A stretch of DNA of 64,000 nucleotides from Glaciimonas sp. PCH181 (GTDB lineage Bacteria > Pseudomonadota > Gammaproteobacteria > Burkholderiales > Burkholderiaceae_D). The position numbers and the translations under genes are program-made. The notes beneath the pieces were generated by a model, which saw only the letters and a list, made by a program, of their open reading frames with translations, did no database searches and was not told the origin of the DNA. Shown piece after piece: positions 1-8,694 of the stretch (positions within the stretch are counted from its first letter, which is position 1; each line of letters opens with the position of its first letter). The stretch is from the NCBI RefSeq assembly GCF_003056055.1, contig NZ_PYFP01000001.1:2232001-2296000 (forward strand), in the 5' to 3' direction.

Positions 1-392
1 TGCCCAAAGGGATTTCTTAATTTTCATATTAAACATTCCGACTAGTGTTCGGCCCAAAAAATCGATAGCTGAAAATAGATGTGCGCTATTTCCTCTATCG
101 ACGAAGAACAAGAATGGTCACCGAAAAGGACAAATCGTACTATGAGAGATCCACTATTTCTACGCGAGAATGTTCTATAAATAAGCAGGTTATCTTCAGA
201 AAATGAACAGACGCACACATCCCGTTAATGGCAAAGGTTGGCGTTGATAGAAAGGAGTGGGAAAGAGGAGTGACGCTATGCGGACTGCATTAGCCAAAAG
301 CTAAGCAAAAGCATGTAACGGGGGATCTATTGCAAGCAAGTTAAGCAGAATTGGTCTGCGCTGGCATTAAATGCGCAGGCAGCCCAAAAGTA
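1..392. other. intergenic start of window
   Basis: No open reading frame or RNA gene could be supported here. The only structure seen is a small inverted repeat, CTGCGC (356-361) with GCGCAG (373-378), just past the stop codon of the minus-strand XdhC-family gene. It has no T-run in that direction, so it is a weak terminator candidate at best. Confidence 0.4.
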
Positions 393-1418
393 TTACACCG
401 CTGCACCCACCGCACAAGTAGACGCGTTGCCAGATACGACCCCATGATTACGCAACGCGATCAATTCTGCCAGTACTGAGACCGCGATCTCAGCTGGTGA
501 ACGGCTAAAAATCGGTAGACCAATCGGCGCGTGTAAACGATCAACCTCAGCCTGCGTCACATCCAGCGTCAATAAACGTTCTTTACGTGCGTTAGTACTT
601 GCCATAGAACCAATCGCGCCAACATAAAACGCATCAGTCTTCAACGCCTCCATCAGCGCCATATCGTCAACCTTGGGATCATGACTCAGCGCGACAATTA
701 CGGTGCGCTGATCGGGTGCGAAGGCGCGCACGGCATCGTCCGGCATACCTTCTAGCCATTCAACAGCATCGGCAATATTCGCTGGCATATTGCTTTGATT
801 ATTGCCACGTCCGTTGAGTTGCCAGTTACGCCGTTGCTCTTCCCGCGGATCGTTCAGATAGACCGAGAAATCCAGCGCCGGGGCCATCTGCGCCAAATAT
901 TCTGAAACCTGACCCGCACCAATAATCAACAAGCGCCAGCGCGGACCAAATACCTGTATCAGCTCATCACTGTTCAACCGCATGTTAACGTCACCCGTTG
1001 CCGATTCAATCAGCGTCTCTCCACTATGCAAATTCAAGCGGCGTTGCACCAAACGGCGCGCAGCGATCGCCTCTAGCAATGCGGTCAACGCTGTCCGATC
1101 TGTCAGCGGTTGCACCAGCAATTCCAGCGTACCGCCGCACGGCAAACCAAAACGGCGCACCTGTTCGGCGGTAATCCCATACTGAACCATCTCAATTTTG
1201 TCCGGGAATGCCGCGCCAAAACGCAGCATCAAGTCATCCTCAACACAACCGCCAGATACCGAACCGGTAAAATCGCCATCCGCCGTAATCGCAAACAACG
1301 AACCCAGCGGACGCGGCGCAGAACCCCACGTGCGCACTACCGTCACCAGTACCACCTGCTTGCCTTGCCGCAACCAATTGTCTGCGCTATTTAAAACCTG
1401 ATAATCGACCGCATTCAT
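393..1418 (-). CDS. XdhC-family protein (molybdenum cofactor handling)
   Basis: A 341-residue protein of the XdhC/CoxI family. Members bind molybdenum cofactor and help its sulfuration and insertion into xanthine dehydrogenase-type enzymes in the cytoplasm. The N-terminal XdhC_CoxI domain is seen in TWGSAPRPLGSLFAI and GSVSGGCVEDDL. The C-terminal Rossmann-like domain is seen in IIGAGQVSEYLA and the late YVGAIGS segment. I chose ATG at 1418 because GAGG lies 5-6 bases upstream. The open frame continues 55 codons further, but those residues look like translated leader. No xdhA or xdhB gene is visible, so the partner molybdoenzyme is unknown. The family assignment is solid; the exact partner is inference. 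Confidence 0.85.
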   Translation of the reverse strand: MNAVDYQVLNSADNWLRQGKQVVLVTVVRTWGSAPRPLGSLFAITADGDFTGSVSGGCVEDDLMLRFGAAFPDKIEMVQYGITAEQVRRFGLPCGGTLELLVQPLTDRTALTALLEAIAARRLVQRRLNLHSGETLIESATGDVNMRLNSDELIQVFGPRWRLLIIGAGQVSEYLAQMAPALDFSVYLNDPREEQRRNWQLNGRGNNQSNMPANIADAVEWLEGMPDDAVRAFAPDQRTVIVALSHDPKVDDMALMEALKTDAFYVGAIGSMASTNARKERLLTLDVTQAEVDRLHAPIGLPIFSRSPAEIAVSVLAELIALRNHGVVSGNASTCAVGAAV

Positions 1419-1451
1419 TTTTGCCTCAATTTTTTTGCAAGTGTTGCGTTT

Positions 1452-1487
1452 GAAAAAGCCCATAGCGCCGCTATTGCGCCATGGGCT
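1452..1487 (-). terminator. terminator-like hairpin in the xdhC leader
   Basis: On the minus strand, AGCCCAT + C + GCGC pairs with GCGC + A + ATGGGCT around a 7-base loop, followed at once by TTTTT. It lies about 35 bases before the chosen start of the XdhC-family gene, in its 5' leader. It could therefore act as an attenuator, or end a short upstream transcript, rather than terminate a gene. Confidence 0.5.
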
Positions 1488-1621
1488 CTCAATCAAACAT
1501 TTTTGTTCCGCGCCGGAGTTATTGCCATCATAGCAATGATTAGCGTTGCGCACCTGGCACGCCCGATTAATTAGAGGGCGCATCTTCAGCAGTCGTTAGT
1601 ACCGTCTTGCATGGTCATGTA

Positions 1622-1627
1622 TATAAT
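1622..1627 (+). promoter_or_regulatory. putative -10 box of argA
   Basis: A perfect TATAAT lies 7 bases before the ATG of argA. No good -35 box is seen at the usual spacing. If this is the true -10, transcription would start at or within a base or two of the start codon, giving a leaderless or nearly leaderless mRNA. Confidence 0.35.
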
Positions 1628-1634
1628 GCTCACC

Positions 1635-2945
1635 ATGGAAAACACCTCAGAATTCGTCCAGTGGCTGCGCTCAGTCGCGCCCTACATCCATGCCTTTCGC
1701 GGTAAGACCTTTGTCATCGCCTTTCCCGGCGAATTAGTCATGGCGGGCGCTCTGCCCGTTCTGGCGCAAGATCTGTCACTGCTGCACGCGTTAGGCATCA
1801 AAATCGTGATTGTGCACGGCTCGCGACCGCAAGTTGAAGAACAATTGGCGCTGCGAAATGTTGAAACCCGCTTCCACAACGGCCTGCGCATCACCGACAT
1901 CGCTGCCCTGGAATGTGCCAAAGAAGCCGCTGGCGAATTGCGTCTGGATATCGAAGCCGCCTTCAGCCAGGGTTTGCCGAACACGCCCATGGCACACGCT
2001 GCAATCCGCATCATTTCCGGTAATTTCGTCACCGCCCGACCGCTCGGCGTGATTGATGGAGCCGACCTGCAATTGACTGGCGTAGTGCGTAAAATCGCCT
2101 ACGAAACTATCCATCCGATTCTGAATGCGGGCAATCTGGTATTGCTCTCCCCGCTAGGTTTTTCACCGACTGGCGAAGCATTCAATCTGACGATGGAAGA
2201 CGTTGCCGTCGCGGCGGCGATTTCATTACGAGCGGAAAAACTGATCTTTATCAGCGAAACGCCGCTATTGAAAGATGCTGGCGATGTTGAAATCCGTGAA
2301 TTATCATCACATCAGGCGCAAGCGGTGCTCGAAAGCGGTTGTTTGCCGTCCGATTCTGCCTTCTACCTGCAACATGCGATTAAATCCTGCAACGCCGGCG
2401 TACCACGGGCGCACATCGTCCCGTTTGCGACAGACGGTTCGGCATTGCTAGAATTATTTACGCATGACGGTATCGGCACCATGATTACGTATGAGAATCT
2501 GGAAAGCCTGCGCGAAGCAACGATTGAAGATGTCGGCGGTATTCTGAAATTGATCGAACCGCTGGAAGCCGATGGCACGCTGGTGAAACGTGGGCGCGAA
2601 CTGATTGAGCGCGAAATCCATTATTTCTCTGTCATCGACCATGATGGCGTGTTGTTCGGTTGCGCGGCACTGTATCCGTTCCCTGACGAAAAAATGGGCG
2701 AGATGGCATGTCTGACGGTGAACCCGGATGTACAGGCGCAAGGCGACGGTGAGAAGATTCTGAAGCATATGGAAAGCCGGGCACGCTCTGCCGGTTTGAC
2801 GAAATTATTTGTCCTCACTACGCGGACTTCACATTGGTTCTTGCGGCGCGGTTTTGTCCATGCAACCGTCGATGATCTACCGAAGAATCGGCAACACATG
2901 TATAACTGGCAACGTAAATCGCTGGTACTGATCAAACAACTATAA
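1635..2945 (+). CDS. argA: amino-acid N-acetyltransferase (N-acetylglutamate synthase)
   Basis: ArgA transfers acetyl from acetyl-CoA to glutamate, the first step of arginine synthesis. It is usually feedback-inhibited by arginine. The 436-residue product has the expected two parts. The N-terminal amino-acid-kinase-like domain (about 1-290) includes KTFVIAFPGE and the IVIVHGSRPQVEEQL segment. The C-terminal GNAT acetyltransferase domain (about 300-436) includes GCAALYPF, MACLTVNPDVQAQGDGEKIL and LTTRTSHWFLRRGF. Length matches the E. coli enzyme (443). I prefer ATG 1635 (MENTSEFVQWLRSVAPYIH), the usual family N-terminus, over upstream starts at 1611 and 1626. No clear ribosome-binding site precedes it. 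Confidence 0.95.
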   Translation: MENTSEFVQWLRSVAPYIHAFRGKTFVIAFPGELVMAGALPVLAQDLSLLHALGIKIVIVHGSRPQVEEQLALRNVETRFHNGLRITDIAALECAKEAAGELRLDIEAAFSQGLPNTPMAHAAIRIISGNFVTARPLGVIDGADLQLTGVVRKIAYETIHPILNAGNLVLLSPLGFSPTGEAFNLTMEDVAVAAAISLRAEKLIFISETPLLKDAGDVEIRELSSHQAQAVLESGCLPSDSAFYLQHAIKSCNAGVPRAHIVPFATDGSALLELFTHDGIGTMITYENLESLREATIEDVGGILKLIEPLEADGTLVKRGRELIEREIHYFSVIDHDGVLFGCAALYPFPDEKMGEMACLTVNPDVQAQGDGEKILKHMESRARSAGLTKLFVLTTRTSHWFLRRGFVHATVDDLPKNRQHMYNWQRKSLVLIKQL

Positions 2946-3025
2946 ATTTAATGTCACCTCTTTCAACACGCCGCGTCACGCCACAAAGCCGACGCGCATC
3001 CCCATAAGTCGCTAAAGGAAAAATC

Positions 3026-3298
3026 ATGGCCCGCACTATTCATTGCATCAAACTCGACAAAGAAGCTGAAGGACTGGATTTTCCACCGTATCCGGGCGAA
3101 CTGGGCAAGCGGATTTACGAAAGCGTCTCCAAAGAAGCGTGGGCCGGATGGTTGAAGCATCAAACCATGCTGGTCAATGAAAACCGCCTGAATCTGGCTG
3201 ACATTCGTGCCCGTAAATATCTGGCAACCCAAATGGAAAATCATTTCTTCGGCAGTGGCGCAGATGCTGCTACCGGCTACGTCCCGCCGACTGAATAA
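3026..3298 (+). CDS. yggX: Fe(II) trafficking / oxidative damage protection protein YggX
   Basis: A 90-residue protein of the YggX family, linked to iron trafficking and protection of Fe-S clusters from oxidative damage. The match runs through the whole protein: RTIHCIKL at the start, [40 protein letters not shown], and [15 protein letters not shown] near the end. The start follows a good AAGGA site. It lies 80 bases after argA on the same strand and could be cotranscribed, but no terminator or promoter decides this. Confidence 0.95.
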   Translation: MARTIHCIKLDKEAEGLDFPPYPGELGKRIYESVSKEAWAGWLKHQTMLVNENRLNLADIRARKYLATQMENHFFGSGADAATGYVPPTE

Positions 3299-3531
3299 TC
3301 ACTGATCAGCGCCCAGCGCAGATCGCCAGCAGTAACAGTTTGGCAATCCCTTCCCGACGACCACTTGCAAAAGATCAACCGATCCGAGCAAGTGGTAGCA
3401 TCCAATTTCGCTCCTCCATCCTCAAAAAATTTCCGCAATTCTGTCTTGCCCCTTCCACGGTCACGTCTCCTGACCGCATAATAGGTCTCGCCGCGGTCCT
3501 GCTGTCAGGGCCTTCACTGATCGGAACCTTC

Positions 3532-6294
3532 ATGCAATTACTCAGCAAAATTCGTCACCCCCGCGCGTTACTGGCGACACTACTCACTGGCGTATTGACC
3601 AGCGTGCTGATGTTTGCGCCCTATACCGTCGATGCGCAAACTCTGCCGGCGGGCGTCATCAAAGGCCCATCCGCCGAAGGCATCACCGAATATCGCTTTA
3701 ACAATGGTTTCAAAGTCCTGTTGCTGCCCGACGATACCAAGCCCACCGTCACCGTCAATATGACGTATCTGGTCGGCTCGCGTTTTGAAAATTACGGCGA
3801 AACCGGGATGGCCCATTTGCTGGAACATCTGATGTTCAAAGGCACGCCAACCCACCCGGCGATTCCGCAGGATTTCGGTCAACGCGGCATGACATTCAAT
3901 GGCACCACCTCGCTTGATCGCACCAACTATTATGAGATCTCGCGCGCCAGCGATGACAATCTGAAGTGGGCTATCGATTTGGAAGCGGACCGGATGCTGC
4001 ATTCCTTCATCGCCAGAAAAGATCTCGATAGCGAGATGACGGTGGTCCGCAATGAATTTGAAAAAGGTGAAAATTCGCCCACCAGCGTCCTATTCAAACG
4101 GATGCAAGGCGTCGCCTTTGACTGGCACAGCTACGGTAAGCCAACCATCGGCAATCGCAGCGATGTTGAAAACGTCAAGATAGAAAACCTGCAAGCTTTT
4201 TATCGGATGTATTACCAGCCAGACAATGCCGTCCTGCTGATCGCAGGTAAATTCGATGCTGAGAAAACCCTGAATTGGGTTAATCAGGCCTTTGGTGCCA
4301 TGCCAAAACCGACCCGAAAACTACCGGAATTCTGGACCGTAGAACCAACTCAGGATGGCGAGCGCAGTTTTGTGATCCATCGTCAGGGCGATATACAAAT
4401 CGTCGCCGTCGCCTATAAAATCCCAAGTGAACTGCACCCAGACAGCGACGCCCTATCCTTCGCCGCTAATATTCTGGCCGACACACCCAACGGACGCCTC
4501 TATAAAGCCATGGTCGAAACCGGCAAGGCCACCGCCGTGTTTCAGTATCAAATGAGCGGCTACGCGCCCGGCCTGTTAATTATCGGTGCCATCGTCAAAA
4601 AAAATGAACCGATAGAACCGGTACGCGCCGCGTTGGTCGATGCGATTGAAAAATTCTCGGCAACCCCGCCCACCGCCGAAGAAATGGATCGGATAAAGCG
4701 CAGCAACGCCAATGACTACGAAAGCCTGATGAACGATCCGCAACAAATCGGCATCGCCATGTCTAGCGCGATTGCTTTAGGCGATTGGCGCTTACTGTTT
4801 TTAGGCCGCGATCAATCGGCAAAAGTAACGGCGGCGCAGGTCACCAACGCCGCGGCACATTATTTCAAACGCGATAATCGTACCGTTGGCATTTTTCAGC
4901 CGGACGATCAACCGCAGCGTGCCGAAGTACCCGCAGCACCGGCGCTCGCCGACGTGTTGAAGGAATACAAACCGCAACAAGCATTGGCAGGCGGCGAAAT
5001 ATTTGATCCTACACAGGCGAATATCAATGCCCGGACACAACGACTAACAGTGGGCGGAATCAAATTAGCCTTGCTGCCAAAAAAGACTCGTGGGGAAACT
5101 GTATCGGTCCAACTGAAATTAGCTTGGGGCGATGAAAAAAACTTGTTCGGCAAGAATACTGTATCGGATATGACCAACGCGATGCTCAGCCGTGGTACCA
5201 CCGCGCTGAATCGCCAGCAATTGGCAGACGCGTTTTCAAAACTCAAAATCAATGGCGGCTTGTATGGTTTTCAGACCACGCGCAGTAATCTGGCCGCCGC
5301 GCTGACTTTGGTTGCCAACGCGCTGAAAGACCCGCGTTTTGACCCCGCCGAGTTTGAGCTTCTGCGGAAAGAGGCGCTGGTCGGTCTGGAAGCAACCCGC
5401 AACGATCCGAATACCCGTGCAGCAGAAGCGTTGTCGCAACACTTCAATCTGTATCCGCAAGGACATTGGTTATCGGCACCGAATATCGATCAGCAAATCG
5501 CCAATATCAAGGCAGTCAAGCTAGCTGATGTCGTTGCTTTCCATGCGGCGTTTTATGGCGCATCGCACGGTGAAATGGCAGTCGTAGGAGATTTTGATCC
5601 GGTCGCCACCACCAAAGTGATCGAGGCCGAATTTGGGACGTGGAAAAGTGCGGTCCCCTATGAACGCGTGATCCGGAAAAATTTTGACGTGACCCCGGTG
5701 CAAGAAACGATCAACACGCCAGATAAAGAAAATGGCGTCTACATCGCGCGCATGAATCTGGATATGCGCGACGATGCCGCAGATTATCCCGCGCTGTTGG
5801 TGGCAAATTATCTGTTCGGCGGCGGCAGTCTGAAATCCCGTCTGGCAGATCGGATACGTCAAAAAGACGGCCTGTCGTATACCGTAGGCTCAGGCCTTGG
5901 CATGAACGCCATTAGCCGCGCCGCCAGTTTCAACATTCAGGCCATCGCCGCCCCACAAAATCTGGCCCGCGTCGATCTGGGTGTCAGAGAAGAATTGGCA
6001 CGCGCCCGCAAAGACGGTTTCACCGCTGAAGAACTGGCCCGCGCCAAGTCCGGTATCCTGCAAGAAAATATGCAGGCACGGGCACAAGACAACGCCCTCA
6101 GCGCTGGTTGGGTACGCTTACTGGACTTGGATCGGACCTTTAGCTGGAGTAAGCAGCTGGAAGATAAGATCAGCGCATTGACGCTGGATCAGGTGAATGC
6201 AGCGTTCCGCAATCGGATCGATCCGGCGCAATTAAGCATCGTGATTGCCCGTGATGAAACGAAAGTTAATAATCCGGTGGTGGGTAAGCCATAA
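3532..6294 (+). CDS. M16 family zinc metalloprotease, secreted
   Basis: A 920-residue two-half pitrilysin/insulinase-type protease. The active half carries the inverted zinc motif H95-LLE-H99 (HLLEHLMFKGT) and the third ligand E175 in RNEFEKGENSP, the spacing expected for M16. The C-terminal half (from about residue 440) repeats the fold without the zinc site, as in tandem M16B proteins. An N-terminal signal peptide is visible (residues about 1-35: basic start, LLATLLTGVLTSVLMF, then cleavage near VDAQT), so it should act in the periplasm. I chose ATG 3532 because it opens the signal peptide and has GGAA upstream. The longer frame from a TTG at 3340 adds 64 unlikely residues. A strong terminator follows. 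Confidence 0.88.
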   Translation: MQLLSKIRHPRALLATLLTGVLTSVLMFAPYTVDAQTLPAGVIKGPSAEGITEYRFNNGFKVLLLPDDTKPTVTVNMTYLVGSRFENYGETGMAHLLEHLMFKGTPTHPAIPQDFGQRGMTFNGTTSLDRTNYYEISRASDDNLKWAIDLEADRMLHSFIARKDLDSEMTVVRNEFEKGENSPTSVLFKRMQGVAFDWHSYGKPTIGNRSDVENVKIENLQAFYRMYYQPDNAVLLIAGKFDAEKTLNWVNQAFGAMPKPTRKLPEFWTVEPTQDGERSFVIHRQGDIQIVAVAYKIPSELHPDSDALSFAANILADTPNGRLYKAMVETGKATAVFQYQMSGYAPGLLIIGAIVKKNEPIEPVRAALVDAIEKFSATPPTAEEMDRIKRSNANDYESLMNDPQQIGIAMSSAIALGDWRLLFLGRDQSAKVTAAQVTNAAAHYFKRDNRTVGIFQPDDQPQRAEVPAAPALADVLKEYKPQQALAGGEIFDPTQANINARTQRLTVGGIKLALLPKKTRGETVSVQLKLAWGDEKNLFGKNTVSDMTNAMLSRGTTALNRQQLADAFSKLKINGGLYGFQTTRSNLAAALTLVANALKDPRFDPAEFELLRKEALVGLEATRNDPNTRAAEALSQHFNLYPQGHWLSAPNIDQQIANIKAVKLADVVAFHAAFYGASHGEMAVVGDFDPVATTKVIEAEFGTWKSAVPYERVIRKNFDVTPVQETINTPDKENGVYIARMNLDMRDDAADYPALLVANYLFGGGSLKSRLADRIRQKDGLSYTVGSGLGMNAISRAASFNIQAIAAPQNLARVDLGVREELARARKDGFTAEELARAKSGILQENMQARAQDNALSAGWVRLLDLDRTFSWSKQLEDKISALTLDQVNAAFRNRIDPAQLSIVIARDETKVNNPVVGKP

Positions 6295-6355
6295 ACTCTA
6301 TGGTGTGCGGTTGCACTTCTTCAGCCCGTCGCTTCAACAGTTGTTGATGTAAAAA

Positions 6356-6392
6356 TAAAAAGCCTGCAACTTATTCAGTTGCAGGCTTTTTA
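6356..6392. terminator. bidirectional intrinsic terminator
   Basis: GCCTGCAAC (6362-6370) pairs with GTTGCAGGC (6378-6386) around a 7-base loop. The stem is flanked by A-runs on the left and T-runs on the right, so it can stop both the M16 protease transcript and the convergent rpiA transcript. Confidence 0.9.
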
Positions 6393-6428
6393 TTTGGGCC
6401 ATCGATCCGGACCGATTTTACCTAGCGT

Positions 6429-7109
6429 TTAAAACTTCAATGTTTTGACGCCTTCAGGCATTCCCAGCAAGCATACATTCGCGCCTTGTTTTGCGAACAG
6501 GCCGACGGAGACTACGCCGGTGATCTGATTGATTTCGGCTTCCATTGCGATTGGGTCAACGATTTTCAGGCCATGCATGTCGATGATGACGCAGCCGTTG
6601 TCGGTGATTAATGGGATGCCGTCTTTGAAGCGCAAACGGGGTTCGCCGCCCAATTTTGCCAATTTGCGGGCTACGACGGCTTGCGCCATTGGGATGACTT
6701 CTACTGGTAATGGGAACTTGCCCAGCACATTGACGAGTTTGGAGCCGTCGGCGATGCAGATGAATTTTTCGGCAACAGAGGCAACGATTTTTTCGCGTGT
6801 CAATGCGGCGCCACCGCCTTTGATCATCGCGCCTTGGGCGTTTACTTCATCTGCGCCGTCGATGTAGACGGGCATGGAGAGGACTTGATTGAGGTCAAAC
6901 ACTTCGATGTCGTGGCTGCGCAAGCGTGCTGCGGTGGCTTCGGATGAGGCGACTGCGCCTTTGATGAGGTGTTTGATTTTGGCAAGTTCGTCGATGAAGA
7001 AATTCGCGGTGGAGCCGGTGCCGACGCCGACAATATCACGTTCCACGACGTATTTTATTGCTTCACGAGCAACAGCTTGTTTAAGTTCGTCCTGCGTCAT
7101 AGCGGCCAT
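6429..7109 (-). CDS. rpiA: ribose-5-phosphate isomerase A
   Basis: RpiA interconverts ribose 5-phosphate and ribulose 5-phosphate in the non-oxidative pentose phosphate pathway. The 226-residue product has the family signatures: [16 protein letters not shown] (phosphate site), [18 protein letters not shown] (catalytic Asp region), [12 protein letters not shown] (catalytic Lys/Glu region) and IADGSKLV. Length fits E. coli RpiA (219). The start is not fixed by a strong Shine-Dalgarno: ATG 7109 (MAAMTQ) and ATG 7100 (MTQDEL) are both possible, while a TTG at 7151 is less likely. It is convergent with the M16 gene and shares its terminator. Confidence 0.95.
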   Translation of the reverse strand: MAAMTQDELKQAVAREAIKYVVERDIVGVGTGSTANFFIDELAKIKHLIKGAVASSEATAARLRSHDIEVFDLNQVLSMPVYIDGADEVNAQGAMIKGGGAALTREKIVASVAEKFICIADGSKLVNVLGKFPLPVEVIPMAQAVVARKLAKLGGEPRLRFKDGIPLITDNGCVIIDMHGLKIVDPIAMEAEINQITGVVSVGLFAKQGANVCLLGMPEGVKTLKF

Positions 7110-7284
7110 TGGGGATTTTCTTGGTGGGATTAAAAACGCTATTTTAACCAATCATGCGGGAAGGTAGTTAATTCGGAGATGTTAATACTGTTGTAGTAGG
7201 GGATGGGTGCCGGTGGGCAGACCGGTGGCTGGTTTTTGTTAATTGGCCGGTTATTTGTCGACTAGCAGGACTTTTTACCGTCAG

Positions 7285-7662
7285 TTATTTGAAGCGTTTG
7301 TTTTGGGCTTCCTCCATTACTTGGCTGGGTGGTGGGCTGTCGTCGTTGATCCAGGCGATGTGTTTTGTAGCGTACTCGCCGAGCAGTCGGGCTGAGGTCA
7401 TGGCGAGTTTTAGTAGTTTTTCGGAGTGGAGAGCGCAGAAGGCTTCTTCTGCTTTTGGGGAGGGTTTTAGGCTGATGGAGGTGCCTTTTTCGACGATGTC
7501 GAGACAGCTGGAGATTCCGTCACAGGCTCCCATTCCTGGTTCCACGAATTCGTGGAGGAAGTAGTCTTAAGAATACTTTGTTACTGAATCAAGTTGATCT
7601 GATAACTCAACGTTTGGCTGAGCGGATTTTGGAGATTGTTTGGTAGGATTGATATCCGACAT
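7285..7662 (-). pseudogene. small unrecognised gene interrupted by an in-frame TAA
   Basis: On the minus strand an ATG at 7662 with a good AAGGA site opens a frame that hits TAA at 7567-7569 after 31 codons. It then continues in the same frame without another stop to 7285: 7 codons, a GTG, and 85 more residues. Joined, it would encode about 124 residues with a fairly hydrophilic start (MSDINPTKQSPKSAQP) and an amphipathic helical middle (HSEKLLKLAMTSARLLGEYATKHIAWIN). I do not recognise the family; a phasin-like helical protein is one weak possibility. It may be a nonsense-mutated gene, or the second part may be translated from an internal start. A 16-base perfect palindrome (7541-7556) lies just after the stop. 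Confidence 0.4.
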
Positions 7663-7687
7663 CAGCCGGTCCTTAGTCAAGTTAATG

Positions 7688-7709
7688 CCACCCGTTGGAT
7701 AACGGGTGG
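7688..7709. other. stable hairpin in the leader of the interrupted gene
   Basis: CCACCCGTT (7688-7696) pairs perfectly with AACGGGTGG (7701-7709) around a 4-base loop. On the minus strand it precedes the Shine-Dalgarno of the small gene starting at 7662. There is no T-run on either side, so it is not a terminator. Confidence 0.5.
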
Positions 7710-7737
7710 GCGGCAAATAACGGGATTGACAGACTGG

Positions 7738-7776
7738 GCAAAAAATCAAAACCAGCAAGCCCGAAGGCTTTCCCGG
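7738..7776 (-). terminator. intrinsic terminator downstream of kdpE
   Basis: On the minus strand AAGCC-TTCG-GGCTT, extended by CCGG/CTGG with one G-U pair, is followed by TTTTGATTTTTT. It can end the kdpDE transcript about 210 bases after kdpE, or a small RNA encoded in between. The UUCG tetraloop makes the hairpin stable. Confidence 0.75.
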
Positions 7777-7885
7777 CACTGCCGCCCAGAGACGGACGGA
7801 CTTAGGGCCCAGACCGCATTACGTGGCCCAGGATTTTTTGCACCAGGCTGTCAAACCTGCACTTCCTTGTGAGGAACGCTGTCAC
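7738..7885 (-). ncRNA. candidate structured small RNA or long kdpE 3' UTR
   Basis: This non-coding stretch on the minus strand has several local hairpins: TTCC-TCACAA-GGAA, CAGG-CTGTCAAA-CCTG read on either strand, and GGGCC/GGCCC around a 15-base loop. It ends in a clear intrinsic terminator. A TTGACC box (-35-like) lies just upstream near 7900 with a poor -10. It does not match any riboswitch or 6S, tmRNA, RNase P or SRP RNA pattern I could recall. It may simply be the 3' UTR of kdpE. Confidence 0.25.
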
Positions 7886-7986
7886 CTTACCCCCCGTTGA
7901 AAACTGAGGTCAATCGGTAATTTTTTGATTTGAGATTTTATGGATTAATACTTATGGTTTGTAGCTGAAACCAACCGAAACCAACT

Positions 7987-8685
7987 TTACACCGCCAACA
8001 TAATCCGATACCCAACCGCAGTCTCGGTCAACAAATGCTTAGGCTGCGCTGGATCATCCTCCAGCTTCTGCCGCAAATGCCCCATATAAATCCGCAAGTA
8101 ATGCCCACTCTCAGAGTGAGAAGGCCCCCACACTTCCCGCAACAATTGCGGATTAGTCACAACCCTCCCTGCATTAGCCACCAACACAGTCAACAACCGA
8201 TATTCAGTAGGCGTCAAATGCACAATCTGCCCACCTTTAGTCACCAGCCGAGCCTGCTGATCCAACACCACATCCCCAAACCGAATCAATCCATCAGCAT
8301 CCCCCAACGGCTGATGCTGCCGCCGCAAAGTAGCCCGCACCCGTGCCAACAACTCCCCCACGCCGAATGGCTTGCTCAAATAATCATCCGCACCCGCATC
8401 AAGCGCCTTGATTTTGTCAGTCTCGCTCACCCGAGCAGACAACACAATAATCGGCACCTTCGACCATTTTCTAACATCAAGAATAAAATCGATCCCATCG
8501 CCATCCGGCAAACCAAGATCCAAAATAATTAAATTAGGCTTCCGCGTCCCGGTATCAATCAACCCCCGGTGCATCGTATCCGCCTCATAAATTTGCCACC
8601 CCTCATCCTCCAGGGCAGCACGCACAAAACGACGAATTTGCGGCTCGTCTTCGACCAAAATAGCAACAGGCTGAGATGCACTCAT
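7987..8685 (-). CDS. kdpE: KDP operon response regulator KdpE
   Basis: A 232-residue OmpR/PhoB-class regulator. The receiver domain (1-120) has the acidic pocket VEDE, the phospho-acceptor D56 in IILDLGLPDGDG, and K105 in DDYLSKPFG. The C-terminal winged helix (about 135-232) has LTPTEYRLLTVLVANAGRVVT and HYLRIYMGHLRQKLEDDPAQPKHLLTETAVGYR, the typical KdpE ending. It starts 9 bases after the kdpD stop, so the two form one transcript. Phosphorylated KdpE should bind the GTGTAAA repeats ahead of the kdpF region at 20794-20834. A terminator candidate lies about 210 bases downstream. Confidence 0.95.
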   Translation of the reverse strand: MSASQPVAILVEDEPQIRRFVRAALEDEGWQIYEADTMHRGLIDTGTRKPNLIILDLGLPDGDGIDFILDVRKWSKVPIIVLSARVSETDKIKALDAGADDYLSKPFGVGELLARVRATLRRQHQPLGDADGLIRFGDVVLDQQARLVTKGGQIVHLTPTEYRLLTVLVANAGRVVTNPQLLREVWGPSHSESGHYLRIYMGHLRQKLEDDPAQPKHLLTETAVGYRIMLAV

Positions 8686-8694
8686 GATAAATAG

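Noticed and set aside
7636..7872. Plus-strand 78-codon frame across the structured region after kdpE
   Set aside because: It runs across hairpins and the terminator, has no ribosome-binding site, and its product resembles nothing known.
7738..7935. 6S RNA, cobalamin or glycine riboswitch at 7.7-7.9 kb
   Set aside because: The size and terminator fit a small RNA, but the conserved core motifs I know for these classes could not be found on either strand.
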